Shown: positions 37,381 through 45,217 of the stretch, piece by piece
Position numbering within the stretch: the stretch's first letter is position 1
Layout: each line of letters opens with the position of its first letter
NCBI GenBank assembly: GCA_016212965.1
Contig: JACRDA010000014.1
Location: 1-49,662, forward strand
Reading direction: 5' to 3'
Length of the DNA: 49,662 bases
Source: Myxococcales bacterium
GTDB taxonomy: Bacteria; Myxococcota_A; Polyangia; Polyangiales; Polyangiaceae
Notes under the pieces: model-generated
Databases searched by the model: none
The model's input: only the letters and a program-made list of their open reading frames with translations
Told to the model about the DNA's origin: nothing
Made by a program: the position numbers and the translations under genes

Positions 37381-38310
37381 CTAGCCGAGGAGCTTGCCGA
37401 AGCGGTACGCGTCGCGGGTGCGGGCGCGCCCGGCGCGCTCCACCGCCAGGGTCACGAGCCCGTCGACCACGCGGTCGAAGGCGTGCGGTGGCAGCTGCTC
37501 CCTGTGGAGCGCCGGTGCCGGGTTGGTGAAGTCGAGGGCGTAAGGGACGCCGTCGCGCACCGCGAGCTCGACGAGGTTGAGGTCGTAGCCGAGCGCCCGG
37601 TTGAGCGTCCGGGCGTCGCCGACGATGCGGTCGTGCAGGTCCTGGGGCAGCCAGCGCTCGTCGTCGTGGGGCAGGTAGCAGCGCCGATGCGGATCGTACT
37701 CGAGGGGCAGGATCTGGTCCTGCCCGAGGCACAAGCAGCGCACGAAGCGGTCGAACGCGATGAGCTCCTGGAGCACCATGACCGAGGTGCCGGAGGCGTC
37801 GTAGGCAGCGAGCAGCCCCTCGGCGCTCGTCACGATCGACACCTCGGCGCCACTGCCGTCGGCCGGCTTGAGCACGGCGGGGAACCCGACGGTCTCGACG
37901 ATGCCGCGCCAGTCGAGCGGGTACTCGAGGTTGCGCAGGCTGCGCTCGGGGACGACGGCGGGCGGATAGGTCTTCTGCGGCAGCATCACGGTGCGCGGCA
38001 CCGCCACGCCGAGCCGCGCCGCGAGCGTGTAGCCGACGAACTTGTCGTCGGCGCTCGACCAGAAGGGGTCGTTGATGATGTAGGCGCCGGCGATCGCGGC
38101 GGCCTTGAGGTAGGAGCGGTAGTGCTTGACCTTGTGGCTCACGCGGTCGACGAGCACGTCGAAGCCCTCGACGTGCCGCTCGCCGATGCCGCCGATGCGC
38201 ACGAGCCCGGCCTCGACGCCGGGCAGCGCGTTGGCGCGCTCGAGAAAGGCCACGGGGAAGGATTCCTCCCAACCGACGAGCAGGCCGATGCGCTTGGTCA
38301 TGGCGCTCAT
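37381..38310 (-). CDS. ATP-grasp domain protein
   Basis: This 309-residue cytoplasmic protein has an ATP-grasp fold similar to RimK. Visible parts are the N-terminal RIGLLVGWEESFPVAFLERA, a nucleotide-binding segment (GFPAVLKPADGSGAEVSIV), MVLQELIAFDRFVRCLCLGQ and the metal-binding end VRDGVPYALDFTNPAPAL. ATP-grasp ligases join a carboxylate to an amine or thiol via an acyl phosphate. The substrate is not evident. No peptide-precursor or biosynthetic neighbour is present, so a natural-product role is not supported. The ATG at 38310 was used; MTKRIGLLVG at 38301 is an alternative. Confidence 0.78.
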   Translation of the reverse strand: MSAMTKRIGLLVGWEESFPVAFLERANALPGVEAGLVRIGGIGERHVEGFDVLVDRVSHKVKHYRSYLKAAAIAGAYIINDPFWSSADDKFVGYTLAARLGVAVPRTVMLPQKTYPPAVVPERSLRNLEYPLDWRGIVETVGFPAVLKPADGSGAEVSIVTSAEGLLAAYDASGTSVMVLQELIAFDRFVRCLCLGQDQILPLEYDPHRRCYLPHDDERWLPQDLHDRIVGDARTLNRALGYDLNLVELAVRDGVPYALDFTNPAPALHREQLPPHAFDRVVDGLVTLAVERAGRARTRDAYRFGKLLG

Positions 38311-38347
38311 CTACCACAGCCGCCGTCCGCGGCGCCGCCGCGGGCGC

Positions 38348-40282
38348 TCACTCCGGCACGACGACGACGGAGCTGCGCGGGCCGAGGTTCACGTTCGGGC
38401 CCTCGAGCTTCGCTCCGGTGAGCAGATCGCGGCCGACGGCGGGCATCCCCCCCACCGCCCCCGGGTTGTCGCCGCGGTTGAGGCCCACGTAGAGCGTCTC
38501 GACGCCGTCGCTCATCGAGTACGCGTAGGTGTCGTTCGACACCGACAGCGTCGAGCGCCAGCCGCGCCACAGCGCCGGGTGGTCGCGGCGGATGGCGCCG
38601 AGCCGCGCCATGTGGTCGCGCAGGAGCACCTGGTTCTGGCTGAGACCGTCCCACTGCATGAAGCGCCGGTTGTCGGGGTCACCGGCGCCCGGCATCGCGA
38701 CCTCGTCGCCGTAGTACACGAGCGGGATGCCCTTGGTGGTGAAGAGGAAGGTGTAGGCCACGGCGAGCCGCTCGAAGGGCGCGGCGTTCGCCGGCAGACC
38801 GGGCGGGTTGTCCCACGCGCTCGAGCCGCCGTTGTCCCAGGCACCCCACGGCTGGTCGAGCGCCGTGTTCACGACGCGCGCGAGGTCGTGGTTGCCGATG
38901 AAGGTCGACATCACACCCCCGTAGTAGCCATCGTTCGTGGCCAGGAAGGCGTCGAGGTCGTACATCGTGCCGCTGCGCCGCAGGATGCGCTCGACCAGGT
39001 TGCCGCGCAGGGGGAAGTCGAACTGGCCGTCGAGACGGTCGCTGCCGACGTAGAACTTGAGCACGTCGCGGTTCCCGCTCTCGAAGGTCTCGCCGACCAT
39101 GTAGAAGTGCTGTCCGCTCACGGGCTCGACCTCGTCCCGGACGCGCGCGCGCAGATCGAGGATCCAGTCGAGCTCGATGTGCTTGACCGCGTCGAGCCGG
39201 AAGCCGTCGGCGCCGGTGTCCACGACCCACTGGATGGCGTTGTCGACGGAGTAGGCGCGCGCCTCGGGCACCGTGAAGTTCCAGTCCGGCAGGTAGTCGC
39301 GGAACCAGCAGCGCTTCTGCTGGTACGAGTCGTTCCAGTCGCAGCCGTCGCCGCACACGCAGTTGTTGCCGTTGAACTGGAGCGGCCAGAACCACTCGGG
39401 GTGCTGCTGGTAGATCGGCGCCGCGCTGTGAACGTGGTTCATCGCGTAGTCGAGCAGCACCTTGATCCCGCGCGCGTGGGCGGTGTCGACCAGGGTCGCG
39501 AGCAGTGCCTTGCTGCCGAAGTGCTCCTCGGACTGGTCCAGGTCGGTGGGCCAGTAGCCGTGGTAGGCGCTGTACGCATGACCATCGGAGCCGGCGCCGG
39601 CGACGTTCGGGTTGTTCATCGGCACCGTCAGCCACAGGGCGTTGACGCCGAGCGACTCGAAGTAGCCGTCCTCGAGCTTCGCGATGACCCCCGCGTAGTC
39701 CCCGCCCTGGTAGTTGGCGGGCGGCTCGACGCCGGCCACGGTTGCGTCGTTGCCGACGTCGCCGTTGAAGAAGCGATCGACGAACACGAAGTACATGACG
39801 GCGCTGCGCCAGTCGAAGACGCCCGGAGCGGCCCCGCCGCTGCCGCCGGTGCCGGTCACCGGGCACGGCACGTAGGCGCAGCTCGCCGTCTTGACCGAGT
39901 TCACGCCGCCGACGCCGTCGGGCTCGGTCGCTGGGTTCGCCGGGTCGTTCACCCACTGCGTGCCGTCGACCAGGAACTTGTAGCGCACCGCCTGGCCGTC
40001 CGGGAGCTGGAGCTCGACGCGCCAGCGCCCGCCGTCCACCTGCATCGGGACACCGCTCTGCCAGCCGTTCGCCGCGAAGTCACCGCGCAGCTCCACCGTG
40101 TGCGCGCCGGTGAGCGGGTAGCTGAAGACGAGCGCGCACGGCGTGCCCGCGGGCGTGCAGGCCGGAGCGGCAGTGGCGTTCGGATCGGGACGACTCGGCA
40201 GCGCGTCGGGCGAGCACGCGAGCACGAGCCCGGCGGCCGCACCTAGCCAAGCGACGACGCGGGCACTGCGTGGGAGGGCCAT
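38348..40282 (-). CDS. Surface GH13 alpha-amylase-family lipoprotein
   Basis: This 644-residue protein starts at the ATG at 40282 and has a lipobox LVLAC (Cys23). Residues about 45-130 form a carbohydrate-binding CBM48/AMPK-like beta-sandwich (HTVELRGDFAANGWQSGVPM through VRYKFLVDGTQWVND). The GH13 barrel follows with all four regions: DYAMNHVHS near 277, GFRLDAVKH near 362 (nucleophile Asp), GETFES near 397 (acid/base Glu) and FIGNHDLAR near 460. It should hydrolyse alpha-1,4- (and possibly alpha-1,6-) glucans at the cell surface. A small C-terminal beta domain ends the chain. A Cys-rich insert (NNCVCGDGCDW) is unusual. No sugar transporter is nearby. Confidence 0.92.
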   Translation of the reverse strand: MALPRSARVVAWLGAAAGLVLACSPDALPSRPDPNATAAPACTPAGTPCALVFSYPLTGAHTVELRGDFAANGWQSGVPMQVDGGRWRVELQLPDGQAVRYKFLVDGTQWVNDPANPATEPDGVGGVNSVKTASCAYVPCPVTGTGGSGGAAPGVFDWRSAVMYFVFVDRFFNGDVGNDATVAGVEPPANYQGGDYAGVIAKLEDGYFESLGVNALWLTVPMNNPNVAGAGSDGHAYSAYHGYWPTDLDQSEEHFGSKALLATLVDTAHARGIKVLLDYAMNHVHSAAPIYQQHPEWFWPLQFNGNNCVCGDGCDWNDSYQQKRCWFRDYLPDWNFTVPEARAYSVDNAIQWVVDTGADGFRLDAVKHIELDWILDLRARVRDEVEPVSGQHFYMVGETFESGNRDVLKFYVGSDRLDGQFDFPLRGNLVERILRRSGTMYDLDAFLATNDGYYGGVMSTFIGNHDLARVVNTALDQPWGAWDNGGSSAWDNPPGLPANAAPFERLAVAYTFLFTTKGIPLVYYGDEVAMPGAGDPDNRRFMQWDGLSQNQVLLRDHMARLGAIRRDHPALWRGWRSTLSVSNDTYAYSMSDGVETLYVGLNRGDNPGAVGGMPAVGRDLLTGAKLEGPNVNLGPRSSVVVVPE

Positions 40283-40352
40283 GCCCCATGGGAAACGCGG
40301 TGGCTCGCGGCTGTCAATGGCGGTGGAAGGCCGCGCGCCAGATAGGCGCACC

Positions 40353-41159
40353 TCAGCGGCGGCAGGGCGAGTCGAAGCTGTCGGCCTGGTAGCGGAAGAG
40401 GCACATGTCGTAGCTCGACTTGCACGACTGGGGGCTGGTCCCGCGGTCCTGACACTGGATGCGCTCGTTGGCGCACACGGCGCAGCCCTCGAGCTGCTGC
40501 TGGCGGCGGTCCTGCTTCTTCTGCTCCTCCGCGCGCGCGAACGCCTCGGACTCGGCTCGCTGCCGCTCGGCGTCGGCGGCCTGCGCGGCGAGCTCCTTTT
40601 CGGTGATGGACTTGGCGTAGAGCTGGGCCGTGAAAGGCCCCTCCCCGAGCTCGTGGATCTTGCTCTTGTCGCCCGCGCTGCCCCAGATCGCCTGGATGTC
40701 GAAGGTCGCCGTGTGCGACCGCGCCGGGCAGCCCGCCGAGGCCACCGCGCCGGGACCGTGCACCCCCGGACCGCCGTTCACGTCCGGCTCGCCGGGCGCG
40801 AGGTACACGAACGCGAGCCCGCGCCGCGCGTGCTCGGAGAACCGACCGGTCGCCCCGAGCCGGATCACCATGCGATAGCAGCGCCCACGCTCGAGGCTCA
40901 CGTCCCAGGGCTTCCAGACGCCGAGCCGTCCCTCGACCGGCGCACCGACGGGCGCGTAGCCCTTCGTGTGCTCCTCGACGAAGGCGTCTAGCTCCGCAGC
41001 ACTGTGCTCGAAGGCCGGATTCGCCGGCACCGGCGGGGGCTTGCCCGCGGCCGCCACCATGGCCTTGTTCTGCTCGGCCATGGAGGCGTAGGCCGGGATG
41101 AGACAGCCGGACAGCGCAAGGGTGCCGGCGGCGGCCACGGCGAGGGTGAGCGAGTGCAT
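40353..41159 (-). CDS. Lipoprotein with a coiled-coil segment, unknown function
   Basis: This 268-residue protein begins at MHSLTLAVAAAGTLALSGC, a lipobox with Cys19. A beta-rich middle (RCYRMVIRLGATGRFSEHAR, LAFVYLAPGEPDVNG) is followed by a charged helix (KELAAQAADAERQRAESEAF, then EEQKKQDRRQQQ) that is probably a coiled coil. The end has three pairs of Cys (CAVCANERIQC, CKSSYDMC). The upstream ATG at 41219 would place the signal sequence internally, so 41159 is preferred. No family recognised. Confidence 0.68.
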   Translation of the reverse strand: MHSLTLAVAAAGTLALSGCLIPAYASMAEQNKAMVAAAGKPPPVPANPAFEHSAAELDAFVEEHTKGYAPVGAPVEGRLGVWKPWDVSLERGRCYRMVIRLGATGRFSEHARRGLAFVYLAPGEPDVNGGPGVHGPGAVASAGCPARSHTATFDIQAIWGSAGDKSKIHELGEGPFTAQLYAKSITEKELAAQAADAERQRAESEAFARAEEQKKQDRRQQQLEGCAVCANERIQCQDRGTSPQSCKSSYDMCLFRYQADSFDSPCRR

Positions 41160-41385
41160 GCCGCGGGATACGGGCGCGCCCGTCGAAACCTTCCCGCCCG
41201 CTCCGCAAGAAACGGCCATCCTGGGGGGCGCGCGGCGGCGTCTTCGCTGCCTCTTGCTCCGCCCGTCCTCCCTCGGCCCCTCGGCCCCTACGCACCGACG
41301 CAGCGAGTTTCCTCCTAGCCGCCCATCGCGCCCGGGCGCGACCCGCGTCCCATGAAACTTCGCGTGCTTGCGCCCTTGTTTCTAA
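41160..41385. other. Intergenic region, no supported gene
   Basis: This 226-bp stretch lies between two minus-strand envelope genes. I see no coding frame with a convincing start and no strong hairpin. Confidence 0.5.
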
Positions 41386-42411
41386 TCAGAAGTCGACGCG
41401 CACGCCCGCCGTGTCGCCGGACCACGCCGGCGCGATGCGCCACTCGCCGGTCGTCGGCTCCGCCGAGCTCCGGGGCAGCGCGCCCCCGATGATGGCCAGC
41501 ACCGCTCCGAGGCCCGCGATGGCGAAGTTCGCCGTCGAGGCGGCGGCGATCTTCTTGGCGGTGGCGAGCTCGTCCTCCTGCTCGGGCGGGCAGACCTCGT
41601 CCGGACACGCCGTCTTCAGGTCCCGCGCGCGCTTGAGCGCGATGCCGCCCGTGATGCCGCCCACGAGGATGCCGCCGCCCGCGAGCCCGACGCCGACCCA
41701 GAGCAGCGGGTGGTACGCCCCGCCGCCCTCCCCGTTCGCGGGCTCGGGCTCTGGCACCGGCTCCTTCGGATCGGGCGCCGGGAGCGGGCCGCCAGCCGCC
41801 ACCGCGAGCTCGAGCGCCACCGGCACCTCCGCGCCCTCCGGCACCGAGACGATCGCCTTCTGCTCGCCGTAACCGGGCGCGGTGGCCGCGACGACGTGCT
41901 CGCCCGGGTTCACCTTGCGCGGCAGGCCCACGAGCTCGGGCGCCAGCTTGGCCCCGTCCACGGTCACGGTCACGGGCGTGCCCGCGGGTGGGCCACTCAC
42001 CTGCACGACGAGCGAGGGGATCCGCGCTCCGACCTGCTCGGCGAGCGCGAGGGCGTCGGCGCGCGCGCGCGCGAAGGCGTCGCTCTCCCCGGGCTTCTGG
42101 GGGATGCGGGCCACGCGCAGCAGCGTGTCGCGCCCCTCGACGAGGAGGCCGAGCTTGAGCTCCGTGCGACCGACCTCGATGCCGGTCGTGGGCACGTGCA
42201 TGATGGCGTCCGCAGCGCGGTAGGCCTTGAGCGCGGCCTCGTAGTCCTTGGCGGCCGTCTTCTTGTCGCCGAGGTCCAGAAGACCACGGGCGTTCTCGCG
42301 ATCGGCGGCCGTAGGCTCCGCGGTGGGCTGCGCCGTCGCGAGCCCCGGGGCACCGACCCACGTGCCGGCCAGCGCGAAACACAGCGCGAGCGCGCGCCCT
42401 CGGTTGAGCAT
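41386..42411 (-). CDS. PEGA-domain membrane protein
   Basis: This 341-residue protein has a signal peptide (RALALCFALAGTWVGAPGLATAQ). A helical region of TPR character (ENARGLLDLGDKKTAAKDYE, ALKAYRAADAIM) precedes a PEGA-type beta domain (GTPVTVTVDGAKLAPELVGL, NPGEHVVAATAPGYGEQ). Two hydrophobic spans near the end (LLWVGVGLAGGGILVGGITGG and FAIAGLGAVLAIIGGAL) probably lie in the inner membrane. Proteins of this layout are common in Myxococcota and lack an assigned function. The ATG at 42411 precedes the signal directly. Confidence 0.78.
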   Translation of the reverse strand: MLNRGRALALCFALAGTWVGAPGLATAQPTAEPTAADRENARGLLDLGDKKTAAKDYEAALKAYRAADAIMHVPTTGIEVGRTELKLGLLVEGRDTLLRVARIPQKPGESDAFARARADALALAEQVGARIPSLVVQVSGPPAGTPVTVTVDGAKLAPELVGLPRKVNPGEHVVAATAPGYGEQKAIVSVPEGAEVPVALELAVAAGGPLPAPDPKEPVPEPEPANGEGGGAYHPLLWVGVGLAGGGILVGGITGGIALKRARDLKTACPDEVCPPEQEDELATAKKIAAASTANFAIAGLGAVLAIIGGALPRSSAEPTTGEWRIAPAWSGDTAGVRVDF

Positions 42412-42483
42412 GCCCCACGATAACGCGCCACCGCGGGGCGGTGTCAACTCAGCGCCGCGACCGGGTGGCCTGCCGCCGAGCGG

Positions 42484-43614
42484 TCAGCCGAGCAGCTGGC
42501 GCGCGATGACCACGCGCTCGATCGGGCTCGTCCCCGCGTGGGTCTGGAGGACCTTGGCGTCGCGCATGAGCTTCTCCACCGGGTACTCCTTCACGTAGCC
42601 GTGGCCCCCGAACACCTGGACGGCGTCGATCGCCGTCGCCATGGCGCTGTCGGCGCCGTACGCCTTGGCGAAGCTCGACACGATGGGGTCGCGCCCACCC
42701 CGGTCGAGGTTCCAGGCGGCCTTGTGGACGAGCAGGCGCGTCGCCTCCACGCGGATGGCCATCTCGGCGATCATCGCGGCCACGAGCTGGTGCTGGCCGA
42801 TCGGCACGCCGAAGGTCCTGCGCTCCTTGGCGTAGCTCGTACACTCGTCGAGCGCGCGACGCATGAGGCCGACCGCCGCCGCCCCGATGTCGGGACGCGT
42901 CTGGTCGAAGGTCTCCAGCGCGAGCTCGAAGCCTTGCCCCTCCGGGACGAGCAGGTTGGCCTTGGGCACCACCACCTCCTCGAGGAACAGCGGCGCGGTG
43001 TCGCTCGCGCACTGCCCGAGCTTGTCGTGCCTCTTGCCCACCTCGAGCCCGGCGCTGTCGCGGTCGACGACGAACGCGGCGATGCCCTCGTGGCGCCGCC
43101 GCGAGTCGCTGGTCGCGAAGATCACGTACCAGCGGGCGTAGCTCGCGTTCGTGATCCACGACGGCTGGCCGTCGAGCACGTAGTCGTCGCCGACCTTGCG
43201 GAACCGGGTCGTGATGCAGGCGGCGTCGCTGCCCGGCCCGGTGGCGCAGCTCGCCAGCACCGGCTCGCTCGTCAGCATGCCGAGGTACTTCTGCTTCTGC
43301 GCCTCGTTGCCCGCGAGCTTGATGGGCGTGAGCGCGAGGCGGCTGGCCAGGATGCTCGCCTGGATGCCGGTGCAGCCATAGGCCAACTCCTCGGCGATGA
43401 GGGCGTTGTCGAACGCGCCGAGGCCCGCGCCGCCGTACTCGGCCGGACAGGTCGCGTTCGCGAGGCCGAGCTCCCAGGCCTGCTCGAACACGTCCATCGG
43501 GAAGCGCCCCTCGCGGTCGCACTGCGCGGCGATGGGCGTGATGCGCTGCGCGGTGAACCGGCGCGCCGTCTGGACGAGGGCCGCGTGTTCCTCGGACAGA
43601 TCGAAGTCGACCAC
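42484..43614 (-). CDS. Acyl-CoA dehydrogenase-like flavoprotein
   Basis: This 376-residue protein matches medium-chain acyl-CoA dehydrogenases along its length, from LSEEHAALVQTARRFTAQRI through FDQTRPDIGAAAVGLMRRAL and QVFGGHGYVKEYPVEKLMRD. FAD-binding residues around WITNASYARWYVIF look intact. The catalytic base region, which reads YEGTS in MCAD, is THAGTSPIER here, so the usual Glu is an Ala. The alternative Glu used by isovaleryl-CoA dehydrogenase also does not appear at its place (FDQTRP). Dehydrogenation is therefore uncertain. It starts at a GTG 3 bp after the stop of the small membrane protein. Confidence 0.9.
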   Translation of the reverse strand: MVDFDLSEEHAALVQTARRFTAQRITPIAAQCDREGRFPMDVFEQAWELGLANATCPAEYGGAGLGAFDNALIAEELAYGCTGIQASILASRLALTPIKLAGNEAQKQKYLGMLTSEPVLASCATGPGSDAACITTRFRKVGDDYVLDGQPSWITNASYARWYVIFATSDSRRRHEGIAAFVVDRDSAGLEVGKRHDKLGQCASDTAPLFLEEVVVPKANLLVPEGQGFELALETFDQTRPDIGAAAVGLMRRALDECTSYAKERRTFGVPIGQHQLVAAMIAEMAIRVEATRLLVHKAAWNLDRGGRDPIVSSFAKAYGADSAMATAIDAVQVFGGHGYVKEYPVEKLMRDAKVLQTHAGTSPIERVVIARQLLG

Positions 43615-43617
43615 GGC

Positions 43618-43743
43618 TCACTCTTTCATGCGGCGCTTGCGGCGCTCGACGTCGGCACGCGCAGCTCGGGCGCCGGCTATGTAGCCGATCACCAGCCCGA
43701 GCAAGGTCACCATCGGGATGTACAAGAGGTGTGCACTGCTCAT
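43618..43743 (-). CDS. 41-residue membrane protein
   Basis: The ATG at 43743 gives a 41-residue protein: MSSAHLL, one hydrophobic span (YIPMVTLLGLVIGYIAGARA) and a strongly basic tail (ERRKRRMKE). This is an inner-membrane protein with its basic end in the cytoplasm. GAGGAG lies about 12 nt upstream. It sits 3 bp before the acyl-CoA dehydrogenase gene, so the two are probably translated together. The shape also resembles CcmD, but a better CcmD candidate lies upstream. Confidence 0.6.
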   Translation of the reverse strand: MSSAHLLYIPMVTLLGLVIGYIAGARAARADVERRKRRMKE

Positions 43744-43826
43744 GTGATGGCTGCTCCTCGAGCACGGCGGCGCCGGTGACCGCCGCGCACCGGTGCGGCG
43801 CTGCGACGGCAATCCCGGGGCCGCGG

Positions 43827-44378
43827 TCAGTCTGTCTCGTCGGCTGCGTCGTCCTTCGCCGGCGCCTGGCCGCGGGCCTTGCCGCCGGCGTCGGCCACGC
43901 TCTTGTCGCCACCGGCCGCGCGCTTGGCCACCGCCACCTTGCCCCCACCGCCCTCGCCGGCGCCAGCGGCGCGTGCGCGACCGAGGTCGGCCTCGAGCTT
44001 GTCGATGCGCGCCGCGAGCTGCTTGTGGCGCCGCAGCGACAGCCAGAGCACGCCGAACACGACGAGCCAGATGACGGCGTAGGCCTCGACGAGCAACAGC
44101 TCGCCGCTGCGCGTGTTGCCGCCGCCGGCCACGGGCCGGTACGACTCGTTGCGCGCGTCCGGGTCGTCGGCCGCGCTCGCGCTCGCGCTCGGGCCGGGTG
44201 CGGTCGCCTCGCTCGCGGTCGCGCTCGGGGCCGGTTGCGCGGACGCGCTCGGCAGCCGAGCGCCGAGGACGAGCACCCCGGCAGCGAGCGCGAAGAGCAC
44301 GGCGCGAACGCGGGGCGCGCGGCCCGCCGCGGGCGCGCTCGGGTGGCAGGTCGGGATCGCCTTGTGGTTCGAAGCCAT
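43827..44378 (-). CDS. CcmD-family-like membrane protein
   Basis: This 183-residue protein has a signal-like segment (VRAVLFALAAGVLVLGARL), an Ala/Ser-rich stretch, and the span LLLVEAYAVIWLVVFGVLWL followed by RRHKQLAARIDKLEADL. The span plus charged helix is the usual CcmD pattern, which assists CcmC in passing heme to CcmE. A Lys/Ala-rich tail of about 50 residues is extra. The ccmC stop is 8 bp upstream. The long N-terminal region is unusual for CcmD, so the assignment is by context and the span motif. Confidence 0.65.
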   Translation of the reverse strand: MASNHKAIPTCHPSAPAAGRAPRVRAVLFALAAGVLVLGARLPSASAQPAPSATASEATAPGPSASASAADDPDARNESYRPVAGGGNTRSGELLLVEAYAVIWLVVFGVLWLSLRRHKQLAARIDKLEADLGRARAAGAGEGGGGKVAVAKRAAGGDKSVADAGGKARGQAPAKDDAADETD

Positions 44379-44386
44379 CGCGTCTT

Positions 44387-45136
44387 TCAATCCTGTGTCA
44401 AGCCGAGCTCGATGGCCTGCTCCTCGAGGGCCTCGAGGCGGTAGGCGGCGCGGTGCAGCCGCACGCGCTCCCAGATCAGCGTCACGACGAGGAGAGTGAA
44501 CGTCAGAAAACCGAGCCCGAGCGCGAGCTTCATGTCCGGGTGGCTGAGACCGCCGCCGCCGCCGGTGATGACCTTGGGGTGCTGGCCGCCCCACTTCTGC
44601 ACCGAGAAGTGGATGATGGGCAGGTTCGCCGCCCCGAGCACGCCGAGCGCGGCCGAGAAGCGCCGCTCGCTCTCGCCGCTGCCGACGAAGCGCCGCAGCA
44701 CCACGTACGCCACGTAGATGAGGACGCTCAGCAGCGACGTCGTCAGGCGCGGATCCCACGTCCAGAACTTGCCCCACGCCTTGGCCGCCCAGAGCGGGCC
44801 CGTGATGAGGACGATGAGACCCATCGCGACCGCCACCTCGGCACCGGCCCGCGCCAGGGCGTCCCAGCGCGGCGTGCCGCGGTACAGGTACGCGGCCGAG
44901 CCGACGAAGCACACCGTGGCCCCGAGGTACATGCCGTACGCGGCGGGCACGTGGAAGTAGAAGATCTTCTGGACGATGCCCATCGTCGCTTCGGTCGGCA
45001 CCTTCAGGAACACGAACTGGAGTGTCCCGATGAGCAGAACCGCCGTGACGACGACGAGGCCCCGGTGGACGAGCACGCCGAAGCCGCCCGATCTCGCTCG
45101 CTCGCCACCCGCCTTGCCCGTGCGCGCCTCAGCCAT
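44387..45136 (-). CDS. ccmC: Cytochrome c biogenesis heme handling protein CcmC
   Basis: This 249-residue membrane protein has about six spans. The tryptophan-rich WGKFWTWDPRLTTSLL near residue 117 is the heme-binding motif of the CcmC/CcmF family. CcmC holds heme in the periplasm and hands it to CcmE for attachment to c-type cytochromes. The ATG at 45136 is preceded by GGGAG at good spacing. A long C-terminal tail carries a His-rich/Gly loop (HPKVITGGGGG). ccmA, ccmB and ccmE are not in the window. Confidence 0.9.
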   Translation of the reverse strand: MAEARTGKAGGERARSGGFGVLVHRGLVVVTAVLLIGTLQFVFLKVPTEATMGIVQKIFYFHVPAAYGMYLGATVCFVGSAAYLYRGTPRWDALARAGAEVAVAMGLIVLITGPLWAAKAWGKFWTWDPRLTTSLLSVLIYVAYVVLRRFVGSGESERRFSAALGVLGAANLPIIHFSVQKWGGQHPKVITGGGGGLSHPDMKLALGLGFLTFTLLVVTLIWERVRLHRAAYRLEALEEQAIELGLTQD

Positions 45137-45217
45137 CGTCGTCTCCCAGCTGCCCCACCGGCGCACGCTAGTCGCCCGGGGCGCGGTGTTCAAGCGCCGC
45201 CGGGTCGCCGCGCACCG

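Noticed and set aside
37381..38310. ATP-grasp gene as part of a peptide natural-product cluster
   Set aside because: No precursor peptide, protease or transporter is present nearby.
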